Below are positions 1 to 8,511 of a DNA stretch of 64,000 bases, one piece after another. How positions within the stretch are numbered: position 1 is the stretch's first letter; the number at the start of each line of letters is the position of its first letter. Origin of the DNA: Lysobacter sp. CFH 32150 (lineage in GTDB: Bacteria > Pseudomonadota > Gammaproteobacteria > Xanthomonadales > Xanthomonadaceae); assembly GCF_022758295.1 (NCBI RefSeq), contig NZ_JALDWJ010000001.1, positions 558,001 through 622,000 on the forward strand, read 5' to 3'. Both the position numbers and the translations under genes were made by a program. Under the pieces are notes generated by a model that had not been told where the DNA came from, ran no database searches, and saw only the letters and a list, made by a program, of their open reading frames with translations.

Positions 1-354
1 CGGCGTACCGACGTAGTACATGCGGCTGGTGTCGCCGTGCCAACCGTCCTTGATGACAGTGACATCGATATTCACGATGTCCCCTTCCTTCAACACCTTG
101 GCCGCGCTGGGGATGCCGTGGCAGATCACGTTGTTGACCGAAGTGCAGACGGTGGCAGGAAAGCCACGATAGCCGACGTTAGCCGGAATTGCCTGCTGTA
201 CGTTGACGATATGGTCGTGACAGATGCGATCCAGCTCCTCCGTGGTCACCCCGGGCTTCACGTATGGGGCGACCACCTGCAGGACTTCGGCGGCCAGGCG
301 GCCGGCGACGCGCATCTTCTCGATCTCGTCTGGGGTTTTGATGGTGATGGACAT
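1..354 (-). CDS. map: Methionine aminopeptidase type I (5' part; runs off the left edge)
   Basis: Removes the initiator methionine from nascent proteins in the cytoplasm. Only the first 118 codons lie in the window. The reading begins MSITIKTPDEIEKM and contains CHGIPS and the metal-ligand region NIDVTVIKDGWHGDTS, which is typical of MAP-1 (the Asp of NIDV and the following Asp-rich region bind the di-metal centre). The start is an ATG at 354. The gene diverges from the Tat-exported dioxygenase and, beyond it, from rpsB; map divergent from rpsB is a conserved arrangement. The C-terminal catalytic part is outside the window, so integrity cannot be judged. Confidence 0.95.
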   Translation of the reverse strand, partial: MSITIKTPDEIEKMRVAGRLAAEVLQVVAPYVKPGVTTEELDRICHDHIVNVQQAIPANVGYRGFPATVCTSVNNVICHGIPSAAKVLKEGDIVNIDVTVIKDGWHGDTSRMYYVGTP

Positions 355-467
355 TCAGGGATTATCGCCCATCTCGTCGCAGACCGACTCCCAACGCTGC
401 TTGACCGGACATCCATGCGTCTTGCGTAGGGCAATGAGTGTTTCCGAATTCGCCTGGAGACAGGGCC

Positions 468-1142
468 ATGACTTGCGCAACGCCTTCGCTCGGGAATGAA
501 GCCTCGCCGTTCCGCACCTCGCGAAGGCAAGTGCTGGGTGGCCTCGCGGCGGGCGTGGGCCTGCTGCTTCCGGGGTTTGCCCTCGCCCAGAAGGAGTCCC
601 TGATCCGCCGCGGTACGCCGCAACTGACACTGGGCCCGTTCTACCCCTTGGATCGCCCGGAGGAGGACGCAGACCTGACCCACATTGCCGGCCGCCCAGG
701 ACAAGCGCAGGGCACGATCATGGAACTGACTGGCCGCGTGCTCACCGAGGCAGGCGCGCCGGTGGCCGGCGCCCTGCTCGACATCTGGCAGACCAACGGG
801 CTCGGGCGCTACCACCACCCCGGCGACGAGTCTGGGCTGCCGCTCGACCCCAATTTCCAGGGCGCGGCCGTGATCCACACGGATGCCGAGGGCGGCTACT
901 GGATTCGCACCGTCATCCCCATGCCCTACGGGCGGCGGCAGCGCCACATCCATTTCGACGTGCGCGGCAAGCGGCGACGCCTGATGACGCAAATGTTCTT
1001 CCCCGGCGAGCCCAACGAGCGCGACACCCTATACCCCACGCTGCAAAGCGCGAAGTTGCAGTCCGCTGTGACCGCCCGCGTCAATGGCGAGCGCGAGGGC
1101 GTGCGCCTGTTCAACTGGGACATCGTCCTCGCCGGCGAGTAA
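468..1142 (+). CDS. Intradiol ring-cleavage dioxygenase family protein with Tat signal
   Basis: Protein of 224 aa resembling the catalytic domain of protocatechuate/catechol dioxygenases, which open aromatic rings between two hydroxyls using Fe(III). The four expected iron ligands are visible: Tyr115 in GRYHH, Tyr154 in MPYGRR, and His160 and His162 in RHIHF. The N-terminus carries SRRQVLGGLAAG (Arg19-Arg20), a twin-arginine export signal followed by a hydrophobic stretch ending near ALAQ, so a folded iron enzyme is probably sent to the periplasm. I chose the ATG at 468 because GGAGA lies 7 nt upstream; a GTG at 438 is also in frame but has no comparable site. No other aromatic-degradation genes are nearby, so the substrate is unknown. 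Confidence 0.85.
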   Translation: MTCATPSLGNEASPFRTSRRQVLGGLAAGVGLLLPGFALAQKESLIRRGTPQLTLGPFYPLDRPEEDADLTHIAGRPGQAQGTIMELTGRVLTEAGAPVAGALLDIWQTNGLGRYHHPGDESGLPLDPNFQGAAVIHTDAEGGYWIRTVIPMPYGRRQRHIHFDVRGKRRRLMTQMFFPGEPNERDTLYPTLQSAKLQSAVTARVNGEREGVRLFNWDIVLAGE

Positions 1143-1176
1143 GTCGCCGCGCCTTCACGGCCCGCTCGCCCGTGAG

Positions 1177-1205
1177 TTGCCCGTAACCAGCCGCCCGGCT
1201 ACAAT
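1177..1205 (+). promoter_or_regulatory. Candidate sigma70 promoter for rpsB-tsf
   Basis: TTGCCC (1177-1182), a 17-nt spacer and TACAAT (1200-1205) form a good sigma70-type promoter just after the dioxygenase gene. Transcription would begin about 230 nt before rpsB, leaving a long leader. Confidence 0.6.
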
Positions 1206-1438
1206 TCCGCGGCTCTGTAGGGCCTCCGCCTTCCAGATCCGCCCATGCCGGGCGTCACCGGCAAATTCACACCTGCTGCCACAGCCTGTACCGGGGTGTC
1301 TGCTTGCCAGTCTGGAGCCAAGGCTCCAGTAGTTTCAGGCGAGGGATCTGGATACAGAAGCAGCAGGGACGCCTAACCCCGGAACCGATGCCCGCCTCAA
1401 CGACCGGCGGCTGGTTCCATGTCATTGGAGTACAAGCA
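1206..1438 (+). promoter_or_regulatory. Long 5' leader of rpsB, possibly S2-responsive
   Basis: No gene fits in this stretch. It includes a perfect hairpin, TGGAGCC-AA-GGCTCCA, at 1313-1328. Gammaproteobacterial rpsB transcripts are known to carry structured leaders through which S2 represses rpsB-tsf. The position and length agree with that, but I cannot match the detailed consensus by eye. Confidence 0.35.
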
Positions 1439-2296
1439 ATGCCCCAGATCACCATGCGCCAGATGCTGGAAGCCGGCGTGCATTTCGGCCACCAGACCCG
1501 TTACTGGAACCCGAAGATGGGTCCGTACATCTTCGGCGCCCGCGGCAAGATCCACATCATCAATCTCGAGAAGACGATGCCGCTCTTCTCGGACGCGATG
1601 AACTTCATCTCCGCGATCGCGCAGAAGCGCGGCACGATCCTGTTCGTCGGCACCAAGCGTTCGGCGCGCGAAGCGATCAAGGAAGAAGCCACCCGCTGCA
1701 ACATGCCGTATATGACCCAGCGCTGGCTGGGCGGCACGCTGACCAACTTCCGCACCGTCAAGGCTTCGGTCTCGCGCCTGAAGGAACTGGAAGCCGGCGA
1801 AACCGATGGCACCTTCCAGAAGCTGGTCAAGCACGAAGTGCTCCGCCTGCGCCGCGAGCGCGACAAGCTCGACGCTTCGCTCGGCGGCATCAAGGAAATG
1901 AACCGTCTGCCCGATGCGCTGTTCGTCATCGACATCGGCCATGAAGACATCGCGGTCAAGGAAGCCAAGAAGCTCGGCATCCCGGTGATCGCGGTCGTCG
2001 ACACCAACTACGACCCCAACCTGGTCGACTACGCCATCCCCGGCAACGACGACGCCATCCGCGCCGTGCAGCTGTACGCCAGTGCCGCCGCCGACGCCGT
2101 GCTGGAAGGCAAGGCCGCCGCGCCGTCCGTCGCTAGCGTGCGCGAAGACGAGTTCGTCGAGCTCGACGCCGAAGGCAACCCGGTCGCCAAGGAAGACCGC
2201 AAGGCCGCCCCGCGTGGTCGCGCCCCGGCCAAGAAGGGCCCGCCCGCCCCGGCCCGCAAGCCTGCCGCCAAGACCGACGCGCCGGCCGCCGAGTAA
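1439..2296 (+). CDS. rpsB: 30S ribosomal protein S2
   Basis: Small-subunit protein S2, 285 aa, starting [20 protein letters not shown], the family hallmark. The ATG at 1439 follows GGAG by 8 nt; longer upstream readings are out-of-family extensions. The conserved core ends around residue 235 ([16 protein letters not shown]). It is followed by an Ala/Pro/Lys-rich tail of about 50 residues ([16 protein letters not shown]...) that E. coli S2 lacks, presumably flexible. It is followed by tsf, with a palindromic repeat between them. Confidence 0.98.
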   Translation: MPQITMRQMLEAGVHFGHQTRYWNPKMGPYIFGARGKIHIINLEKTMPLFSDAMNFISAIAQKRGTILFVGTKRSAREAIKEEATRCNMPYMTQRWLGGTLTNFRTVKASVSRLKELEAGETDGTFQKLVKHEVLRLRRERDKLDASLGGIKEMNRLPDALFVIDIGHEDIAVKEAKKLGIPVIAVVDTNYDPNLVDYAIPGNDDAIRAVQLYASAAADAVLEGKAAAPSVASVREDEFVELDAEGNPVAKEDRKAAPRGRAPAKKGPPAPARKPAAKTDAPAAE

Positions 2297-2346
2297 AACC
2301 TGCGTCATGCGGCCGCGCCATGCTGCGCGGCCGCTCCTATTCCCGT

Positions 2347-2427
2347 TGTAGGGGCGGCTTATAGCCGCGAGCTTCTTGCCTCATGCGGCAGTTCGTGAAG
2401 AGCTCGCGGCTATAAGCCGCTCCTACA
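2347..2427. repeat. REP-like palindrome between rpsB and tsf
   Basis: The left arm begins TGTAGGGGCGGCTTATAGCC and the right arm ends GGCTATAAGCCGCTCCTACA. The arms (about 26 nt each, one obvious mismatch) extend through CGCGAGCT and flank a loop of about 29 nt. The arm sequence resembles the abundant GTAGGAGCGGC-type intergenic repeats I know from Xanthomonadaceae; that match is from memory, not a search. In mRNA it would form a stable hairpin between two highly expressed cistrons and could affect their relative expression or transcript processing. Confidence 0.7.
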
Positions 2428-2454
2428 GATCATTTGAATTTTGAGGTAACCCCC

Positions 2455-3333
<879 letters not shown>

Positions 3334-3356
3334 TCGTCTGCTCAAGCGCAACCACG

Positions 3357-3386
3357 AAAAACCCGCGAGCGATCGCGGGTTTTTTG
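3357..3386 (+). terminator. Rho-independent terminator after tsf
   Basis: The stem pairs ACCCGCGA with TCGCGGGT around a GCGA loop, with an A run before and six T after. It closes the rpsB-tsf unit just before the converging otsA gene, and the A/T symmetry suggests it may work in both directions. Confidence 0.9.
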
Positions 3387-3396
3387 TTGGCTGCAA

Positions 3397-4764
3397 CTAC
3401 AGCGATTCCAGCACATCGAGATATTTGCGCCGCCACGCAGTGATGTCGTCGTGCCGCAGCCGCTTCATCATCGCGTGCCAGCGTTCGCGACGCTCGGATA
3501 GCGGCATGGCATGTGCGGCAGCGATCGCGTCGGCGACACCATCCAGGTCGTAAGGGTTCACGATCAGGGCTTCGCCCAACTCCATGGCCGCACCGGCGAA
3601 ACGCGACAGGAGCAGAACGCCGGGGTCCTCGGCATCCTGCGAAGCGACGTACTCCTTCGCCACCAGGTTCATGCCATCGCGCAGCGGCGTGACCAGGCCG
3701 ATGTTGGCGAGACGATAGAACCCGGTCAGTACGCCGTGCGAGAAGTCGCGATTGACGTAGCGCACCGGCGTCCATTCCGGCGCCGCATGCCGGCCATTGA
3801 TGTGGCCGGCCAGTCCTTCCAACTCGCGTCGCAGCGCCTGGTATTCGGGCACTTCGCTGCGCGAAGGTGGTGCGATCTGCAGGAATGTCATCTGGCCACG
3901 TTGTTCTTCGTGGCGCTCCAGATAACGCTCGAATGCCCGGAAGCGATCCGGCAGGCCTTTCGAATAATCGAGACGATCGACGCCGATCATCAAAGCGCGT
4001 GCGCCGAGGCTGGCCTTGAGTCGTTGTACCGATTGTCTGGAGGCTGCGGACGCTGCCTGCTTCGCGATGGTCGCAGTATCGATGCTGATCGGGAAAGCAC
4101 CGGCGCGGAACTGGCGACCGGCCGCGGTTTCCATCAAACCGCTGGCGACGATGCGCCCTCCCCCGTACAGACGCACGTAGCTCTGGAAGCGCTCGAGGTC
4201 GCGCGAGGTCTGGAAGCCGACGAGGTCATACGACGACAGCGCCGCAAACAACACCTCATGGCTGGGCAACGCCGAGAGCAGGTCCGCCGACGGCATCGGC
4301 ACGTGCAGGAAAAACCCAATCCGGTTGGCCACGCCCAGTTCGCGCAGGCGTTCGCCCAGCGGAATCATGTGGTAGTCGTGCACCCAGATCACATCGTCGT
4401 CGCGCAACTGCTGCACCAGCGTGTCGGCGAACATGGCATTGACCTGCCGATAACTGGCATACGTTTCGCGGCTGTAGTCGACCAGGTCGAGCCGGAAATG
4501 CAGCAACGGCCACAAGGTGCGGTTTGCGAAGCCGTTGTAGTACGCGTCGAAGTCGTCGTGCGACAGGTCGACCGTGCAGTAAGTGACATTGCCATCCTGC
4601 TGCACATTCAACCGACCCGATGGCTCATCGCTTCGCTTGCCACTCCAGCCGAACCACATGCCACCGCCCTCCTTGAGTGCGGCGCGCATCGCGACGGCCA
4701 GGCCGCCGGCGCGCGGCGTGCTCGGGAGCGCGACGCGATTGGAAACGACGACGAGGCGGCTCAT
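3397..4764 (-). CDS. otsA: Alpha,alpha-trehalose-phosphate synthase (UDP-forming)
   Basis: GT20 enzyme (455 aa) making trehalose 6-phosphate from a nucleotide-glucose and glucose 6-phosphate. Recognisable motifs are VVSNRVALP and RAGGLAVAM (glycine-rich donor loop), [47 protein letters not shown], and the C-terminal [16 protein letters not shown]. Length is close to E. coli OtsA. It is the last gene of the otsB-GH15-otsA operon, 19 bp behind the GH15 gene. The product OtsB needs is made here, so the operon holds the complete two-step trehalose pathway. Confidence 0.96.
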   Translation of the reverse strand: MSRLVVVSNRVALPSTPRAGGLAVAMRAALKEGGGMWFGWSGKRSDEPSGRLNVQQDGNVTYCTVDLSHDDFDAYYNGFANRTLWPLLHFRLDLVDYSRETYASYRQVNAMFADTLVQQLRDDDVIWVHDYHMIPLGERLRELGVANRIGFFLHVPMPSADLLSALPSHEVLFAALSSYDLVGFQTSRDLERFQSYVRLYGGGRIVASGLMETAAGRQFRAGAFPISIDTATIAKQAASAASRQSVQRLKASLGARALMIGVDRLDYSKGLPDRFRAFERYLERHEEQRGQMTFLQIAPPSRSEVPEYQALRRELEGLAGHINGRHAAPEWTPVRYVNRDFSHGVLTGFYRLANIGLVTPLRDGMNLVAKEYVASQDAEDPGVLLLSRFAGAAMELGEALIVNPYDLDGVADAIAAAHAMPLSERRERWHAMMKRLRHDDITAWRRKYLDVLESL

Positions 4765-4783
4765 GCGGGCCCCGGAACAACAC

Positions 4784-6565
4784 TCACGTGGCGTCCTGCC
4801 ACGGGCGAGACAACTGCATCGCGGCGCTGATCAAACCTACATGCGAGTAGGTTTGCGGGAAATTGCCCCAGGCCTCGCCGTCGTCGAAGGCCAGGTCCTC
4901 CGACAACAAGCCCAGTGGGTTGCGGCGTGCGAGTACGGACTCGAACAATTCGCGGGCCTCGTCGCGGCGTCCGATCGCCGCCAGCGCCTCCACGTACCAG
5001 AAGGTGCAGATGGTGAAGCTGGTTTCCGGCGCACCGAAATCGTCGGGTGCGACGTAGCGGAACAAACCGCTCCCGCGCCGCAGGTCGCGCCCGGCAGCTT
5101 CCACGGTCGCGATGTAACGCGGGTCTTGCGGAGACAGGAAGCCGAGATCGGCCAGCAACAAGAGGCTCGCATCCAGGCGTTCGCCGCCGAATGCGTCGAC
5201 GAAATGGCCGAGTTGCGGATTCCATGCTTCTTCGAGCACACGTTCGCGGATTTCATCGGCGCGCAGACGCCAGTACTGGGCGCGATCGTGGAGCGCGAAA
5301 CTCGAAGCGATCTTCGACAACCGATCGCAGGCCGCCCAGCACATCACGGCCGAATACGTATGCACCGCGCTGCGGCCGCGGAATTCCCACAAGCCTGCAT
5401 CGGGCTGGTTATGGAGTGCATAGGCGCGCTCGCCCAGCGGCTCGAGGCGCATGAACATCGCAACGTCGCCAGGCCGTTCCAGGCGCTGGTCGAAGAAGAG
5501 TTGCGTCGACGCGAGGACGACGCTGCCGTACACATCGTGCTGCCGCTGCTTCCAGGCCAGGTTGCCGCGGCGCACCGGGCCCATGCCGCGGTATCCGGCG
5601 AGTGCAGGCACCTCTTCTTCGTGCAGCGCCGTGTCGTAGTCGATGCCGTACACAGGTTGCAGTTCCGTGTCCTCGCTGACGGCGAGGTTGAAGATATAGC
5701 GGATGTACTCCTCCATGGTGCGCGTAGCGCCGAGGCGGTTGAGCGCACGTACAACGAACGCCGCGTCACGCAACCAGCAGTAGCGGTAGTCCCAGTTACG
5801 CGTGCTATGCGGGGCTTCCGGAATGGAGGTCGTCAGCGCGGCAACGATGCCGCCGGTGTCTTCGTACTGGCACAGCTTCAGCGTGATCGCGCTGCGGATC
5901 ACCGCTTCCTGCCACTCCAGTGGAATCGACAGGTACCGCGCCCATTCGCGCCAGTAGTCGATGGTCCGTTCCTCGGCATCGTTGACGAAGTTGAAGATGG
6001 GCTGGGTGAGGGTTTCATCCGGGCCGAGTACGAAACGGAGTTCGCGATCCAGCACGAACGGCAGCTCATCGCGCAGCAACCGCAACGGCGCATCGGTGGT
6101 GAGGCGCATGACATGGCCCGTCAACAACCAGCGCATGTGGTTGCTGCCCCAGGTCCGTTCGGGCTCGCGCGCGCCCCACTCCATCAGCGGACGCAGTCGC
6201 ACGCGGATGCGGGGTGTGCCCGCAACGGGACGGATCCGTCGCACCAGGGTCACGGGCTTGTAGAACCGGCCGAAATGGCGCCAGCGCGGGGCGAAATCGG
6301 TAATTTCCACGATGCCGCCGCGGCTATCCTGCAACCGCGTGCGCAGCACTGCGGTGTTGGGCAGATAGTGCTGTTGCGATGACACCAGGTCTTCGACCTC
6401 TACCGCCCATTCGCCGCCACCCTGTCGCGGCGAGAGCAATGCGCAAAACGCAGGATCGCCGTCGAAGGCGGGGAAACAGCTCCACACCACGCTGCCACGG
6501 GCATCGACCAGCGCACCGAAGGTGCCATTGCCGACCAGACCCAGGTTGAGATCGGCCGTGCGCAT
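4784..6565 (-). CDS. Glycoside hydrolase family 15 protein (glucoamylase/trehalase-like)
   Basis: Protein of 593 aa with an N-terminal beta-rich region (to about residue 210) and an (alpha/alpha)6 barrel. The GH15 signature NWDYRYCWLRDAAF is at about 257-270 and a second acidic region, GLWEFRGRSAVHTYSAVM, lies near 395. GH15 members cleave alpha-glucosidic bonds with inversion; relatives in bacterial ots clusters are described as glucoamylases or trehalases. I chose the start at 6565 because it forms TGATG with the otsB stop, implying translational coupling; an in-frame start 14 codons upstream would lie inside otsB. A trehalose- or maltooligosaccharide-cleaving enzyme sandwiched between the two synthesis genes is notable. 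Confidence 0.85.
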   Translation of the reverse strand: MRTADLNLGLVGNGTFGALVDARGSVVWSCFPAFDGDPAFCALLSPRQGGGEWAVEVEDLVSSQQHYLPNTAVLRTRLQDSRGGIVEITDFAPRWRHFGRFYKPVTLVRRIRPVAGTPRIRVRLRPLMEWGAREPERTWGSNHMRWLLTGHVMRLTTDAPLRLLRDELPFVLDRELRFVLGPDETLTQPIFNFVNDAEERTIDYWREWARYLSIPLEWQEAVIRSAITLKLCQYEDTGGIVAALTTSIPEAPHSTRNWDYRYCWLRDAAFVVRALNRLGATRTMEEYIRYIFNLAVSEDTELQPVYGIDYDTALHEEEVPALAGYRGMGPVRRGNLAWKQRQHDVYGSVVLASTQLFFDQRLERPGDVAMFMRLEPLGERAYALHNQPDAGLWEFRGRSAVHTYSAVMCWAACDRLSKIASSFALHDRAQYWRLRADEIRERVLEEAWNPQLGHFVDAFGGERLDASLLLLADLGFLSPQDPRYIATVEAAGRDLRRGSGLFRYVAPDDFGAPETSFTICTFWYVEALAAIGRRDEARELFESVLARRNPLGLLSEDLAFDDGEAWGNFPQTYSHVGLISAAMQLSRPWQDAT

Positions 6566-7338
6566 CAGGCCTGCACCGTCGTTTCGGCCACCATCGCACG
6601 CAGCCATTCGCGCACCGATGCCGGGTCTGGCAACGCATAACGCGCCGCGCTGTCACGCTCCCCGACCAGCACGCTGTGACCACCGTGCGCATTGACGACA
6701 GCGAAGCCGTGTTCGTCGGTTTGATCATCGCCGACAAACACCGGTACGCGGTCGCGGAACGGCAACACCGTCATCAACGCGAGGATCGCTGTGCCCTTGT
6801 CGATATTTACGCCAGGCCGGAATTCAAGCACGTGGTCTCCAGCTTGCACGCGGTATCCCGGCAAGCGCGGCAGCGCCGCCGACACGAACGCATGGAAGGC
6901 CCGGGCCGCCGCCGGCGCGCTGCGCCAATGCAATGCCAGGTTCGGCCCCTTCGATTCGACCAGTGCGCCGGGCCAGGCCTGAGCGAGGGCTTCTGCCTCG
7001 GCGCGTATGCGTTCCAATGCCGGCGGTGCATGTGGCGCAGCCCTGGTGAAGCCTCCCGGGCCGCGCAACTCCAACCCATGCAACCCCGCAGCCGGCATCT
7101 GCCGCAATGTCGGGAACAGTCGATCGAGCATAGAGAGCGCGCGACCGCTCACCAGCGCCACCGCGCCGTGCAATTTCTCCGCCATGGCCTCGACTGTCTC
7201 CGTCAGACCCACTGGCACCACCACCCCTTCGGGCGTGGCCGCAAAATCCAGCAGACATCCATCGACATCGAGAAATAGCGCCCAATCGTCGGCCAAGGCA
7301 GGCGGACGCGGGCGCGGGGCTTCGCTGGGCAGCTCCAT
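6565..7338 (-). CDS. otsB: Trehalose-phosphatase
   Basis: HAD-superfamily phosphatase (257 aa) converting trehalose 6-phosphate to trehalose. Motif I is FLDVDGCLLDF, with Asp24 as nucleophile and Asp26 as acid/base. ALVSGRALSMLD is typical of the family, and motif IV is VFVGDDQTDEHGF near residue 200. It is the first gene of the operon, diverging from the glycosyltransferase across about 100 bp that must hold both promoters. Its stop overlaps the GH15 start by one base. Confidence 0.95.
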   Translation of the reverse strand: MELPSEAPRPRPPALADDWALFLDVDGCLLDFAATPEGVVVPVGLTETVEAMAEKLHGAVALVSGRALSMLDRLFPTLRQMPAAGLHGLELRGPGGFTRAAPHAPPALERIRAEAEALAQAWPGALVESKGPNLALHWRSAPAAARAFHAFVSAALPRLPGYRVQAGDHVLEFRPGVNIDKGTAILALMTVLPFRDRVPVFVGDDQTDEHGFAVVNAHGGHSVLVGERDSAARYALPDPASVREWLRAMVAETTVQA

Positions 7339-7439
7339 CGAACCATTCTGGCGGGGCGTACGTTAGTGTGGAGTCGACGCGTCAAGCCTTCCCTGCTCTG
7401 ACCACGCGGCCTACACGGCGTTGCGCCTACGTTGGCGGG

Positions 7440-8501
7440 ATGAGGATCGCGCAGGTCTCACCACTATACGAGTCCGTTCCTCCGCAGTTTTACGGCGGCA
7501 CCGAACGCGTGGTGGCCTATCTCACCGACGCGCTGGTCGAGGCGGGACACGACGTGACTCTGTTCGCATCGGCCGAGGCGTGCACGCGCGCGCGCCTCGT
7601 GCCCGTACGTGACCAGGCCATCCGTCTCGATCCGGCTGAACTGAAGTCCGATCTCGCCGCGCACCTGAGCATGCTGCACGAGGTGCGCCAACGCATCGAT
7701 GACTTCGACGTGGTCCACTTCCATGTCGATATGGTGCATTTCCCGCTGTTCGCCGATCGCGCCGCACAGACGCTCACCACGTTGCATGGCAGGCTCGATC
7801 TGAAGGATCTCGCCGGCGCGTACCGGCGTTGGCCCCGATTCCCGCTGGTTTCGATTTCAGACCGCCAGCGCGAACCGCTGCGCAATGCGAGCTGGATCGG
7901 GACCGTCCACCACGGCTTGCCATCGTCGCTGTGCCCGTTTTCACCGGAGGGACGCGGCGGTTATCTTGCTTTCCTTGGCCGCATTTCGCCGGAGAAGCGG
8001 GTGGACCGCGCCATCGAAATCGCGCAGCGCGCCGGCTTGCCATTGAGGATCGCCGCGAAAGTCGATCCGGTAGATCGCGCCTATTTCCACGACGTCATCG
8101 AGCCGCTGCTCGCCGCGCCCGGGATCGAGTACATCGGCGAAATCGGGGATGCCGACAAAGGAGCGTTCCTCGGCAACGCACTGGCGTTGCTGTTCCCGAT
8201 CGATTGGCCCGAGCCTTTTGGTCTGGTGATGATCGAAGCGATGTCCTGCGGCACGCCCGTCGTCGGCTGGCGCTGCGGTTCAGTGCCGGAAGTGCTCGAC
8301 GATCCGGCGGCCGGTCGCATCGTCGAATCCATGGATGCGGCAGTCGCCGCCGTGGTGGACGTCATCGCGCTCGACCGGCGCGCAGTCCGCGACGTGTTCG
8401 AACGCCGCTTCACTGCACAGACGATGGCGCGTTCCTATATCGAGCTTTACCGTCGCCTATGCGAAACGCCCCTGAGCGGCGTCCGCGCCGTACACGCATG
8501 A
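7440..8501 (+). CDS. Glycosyltransferase family 4 protein
   Basis: GT-B fold retaining glycosyltransferase of 353 aa. The N-terminal half begins MRIAQVSPLYESVPPQFYGG and carries GGTERVVAYLTDALVEAGH. The C-terminal donor domain has FLGRISPEKRVDRAI and the EX7E signature inside EPFGLVMIEAMSCGTPVV. The ATG at 7440 matches the family N-terminus; an upstream in-frame start at 7368 would add 24 unlikely residues reaching into the divergent promoter region. Only 10 bp separate it from the debranching-type gene, so the two are probably co-transcribed. The acceptor sugar cannot be told from sequence. Confidence 0.88.
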   Translation: MRIAQVSPLYESVPPQFYGGTERVVAYLTDALVEAGHDVTLFASAEACTRARLVPVRDQAIRLDPAELKSDLAAHLSMLHEVRQRIDDFDVVHFHVDMVHFPLFADRAAQTLTTLHGRLDLKDLAGAYRRWPRFPLVSISDRQREPLRNASWIGTVHHGLPSSLCPFSPEGRGGYLAFLGRISPEKRVDRAIEIAQRAGLPLRIAAKVDPVDRAYFHDVIEPLLAAPGIEYIGEIGDADKGAFLGNALALLFPIDWPEPFGLVMIEAMSCGTPVVGWRCGSVPEVLDDPAAGRIVESMDAAVAAVVDVIALDRRAVRDVFERRFTAQTMARSYIELYRRLCETPLSGVRAVHA

Positions 8502-8511
8502 GTCCGTTGTC

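Noticed and set aside
4583-6382. A 599-codon plus-strand open frame opposite the GH15 gene
   Set aside because: It is a shadow frame; the minus strand carries the GH15 signature motifs with good coupling to otsB.
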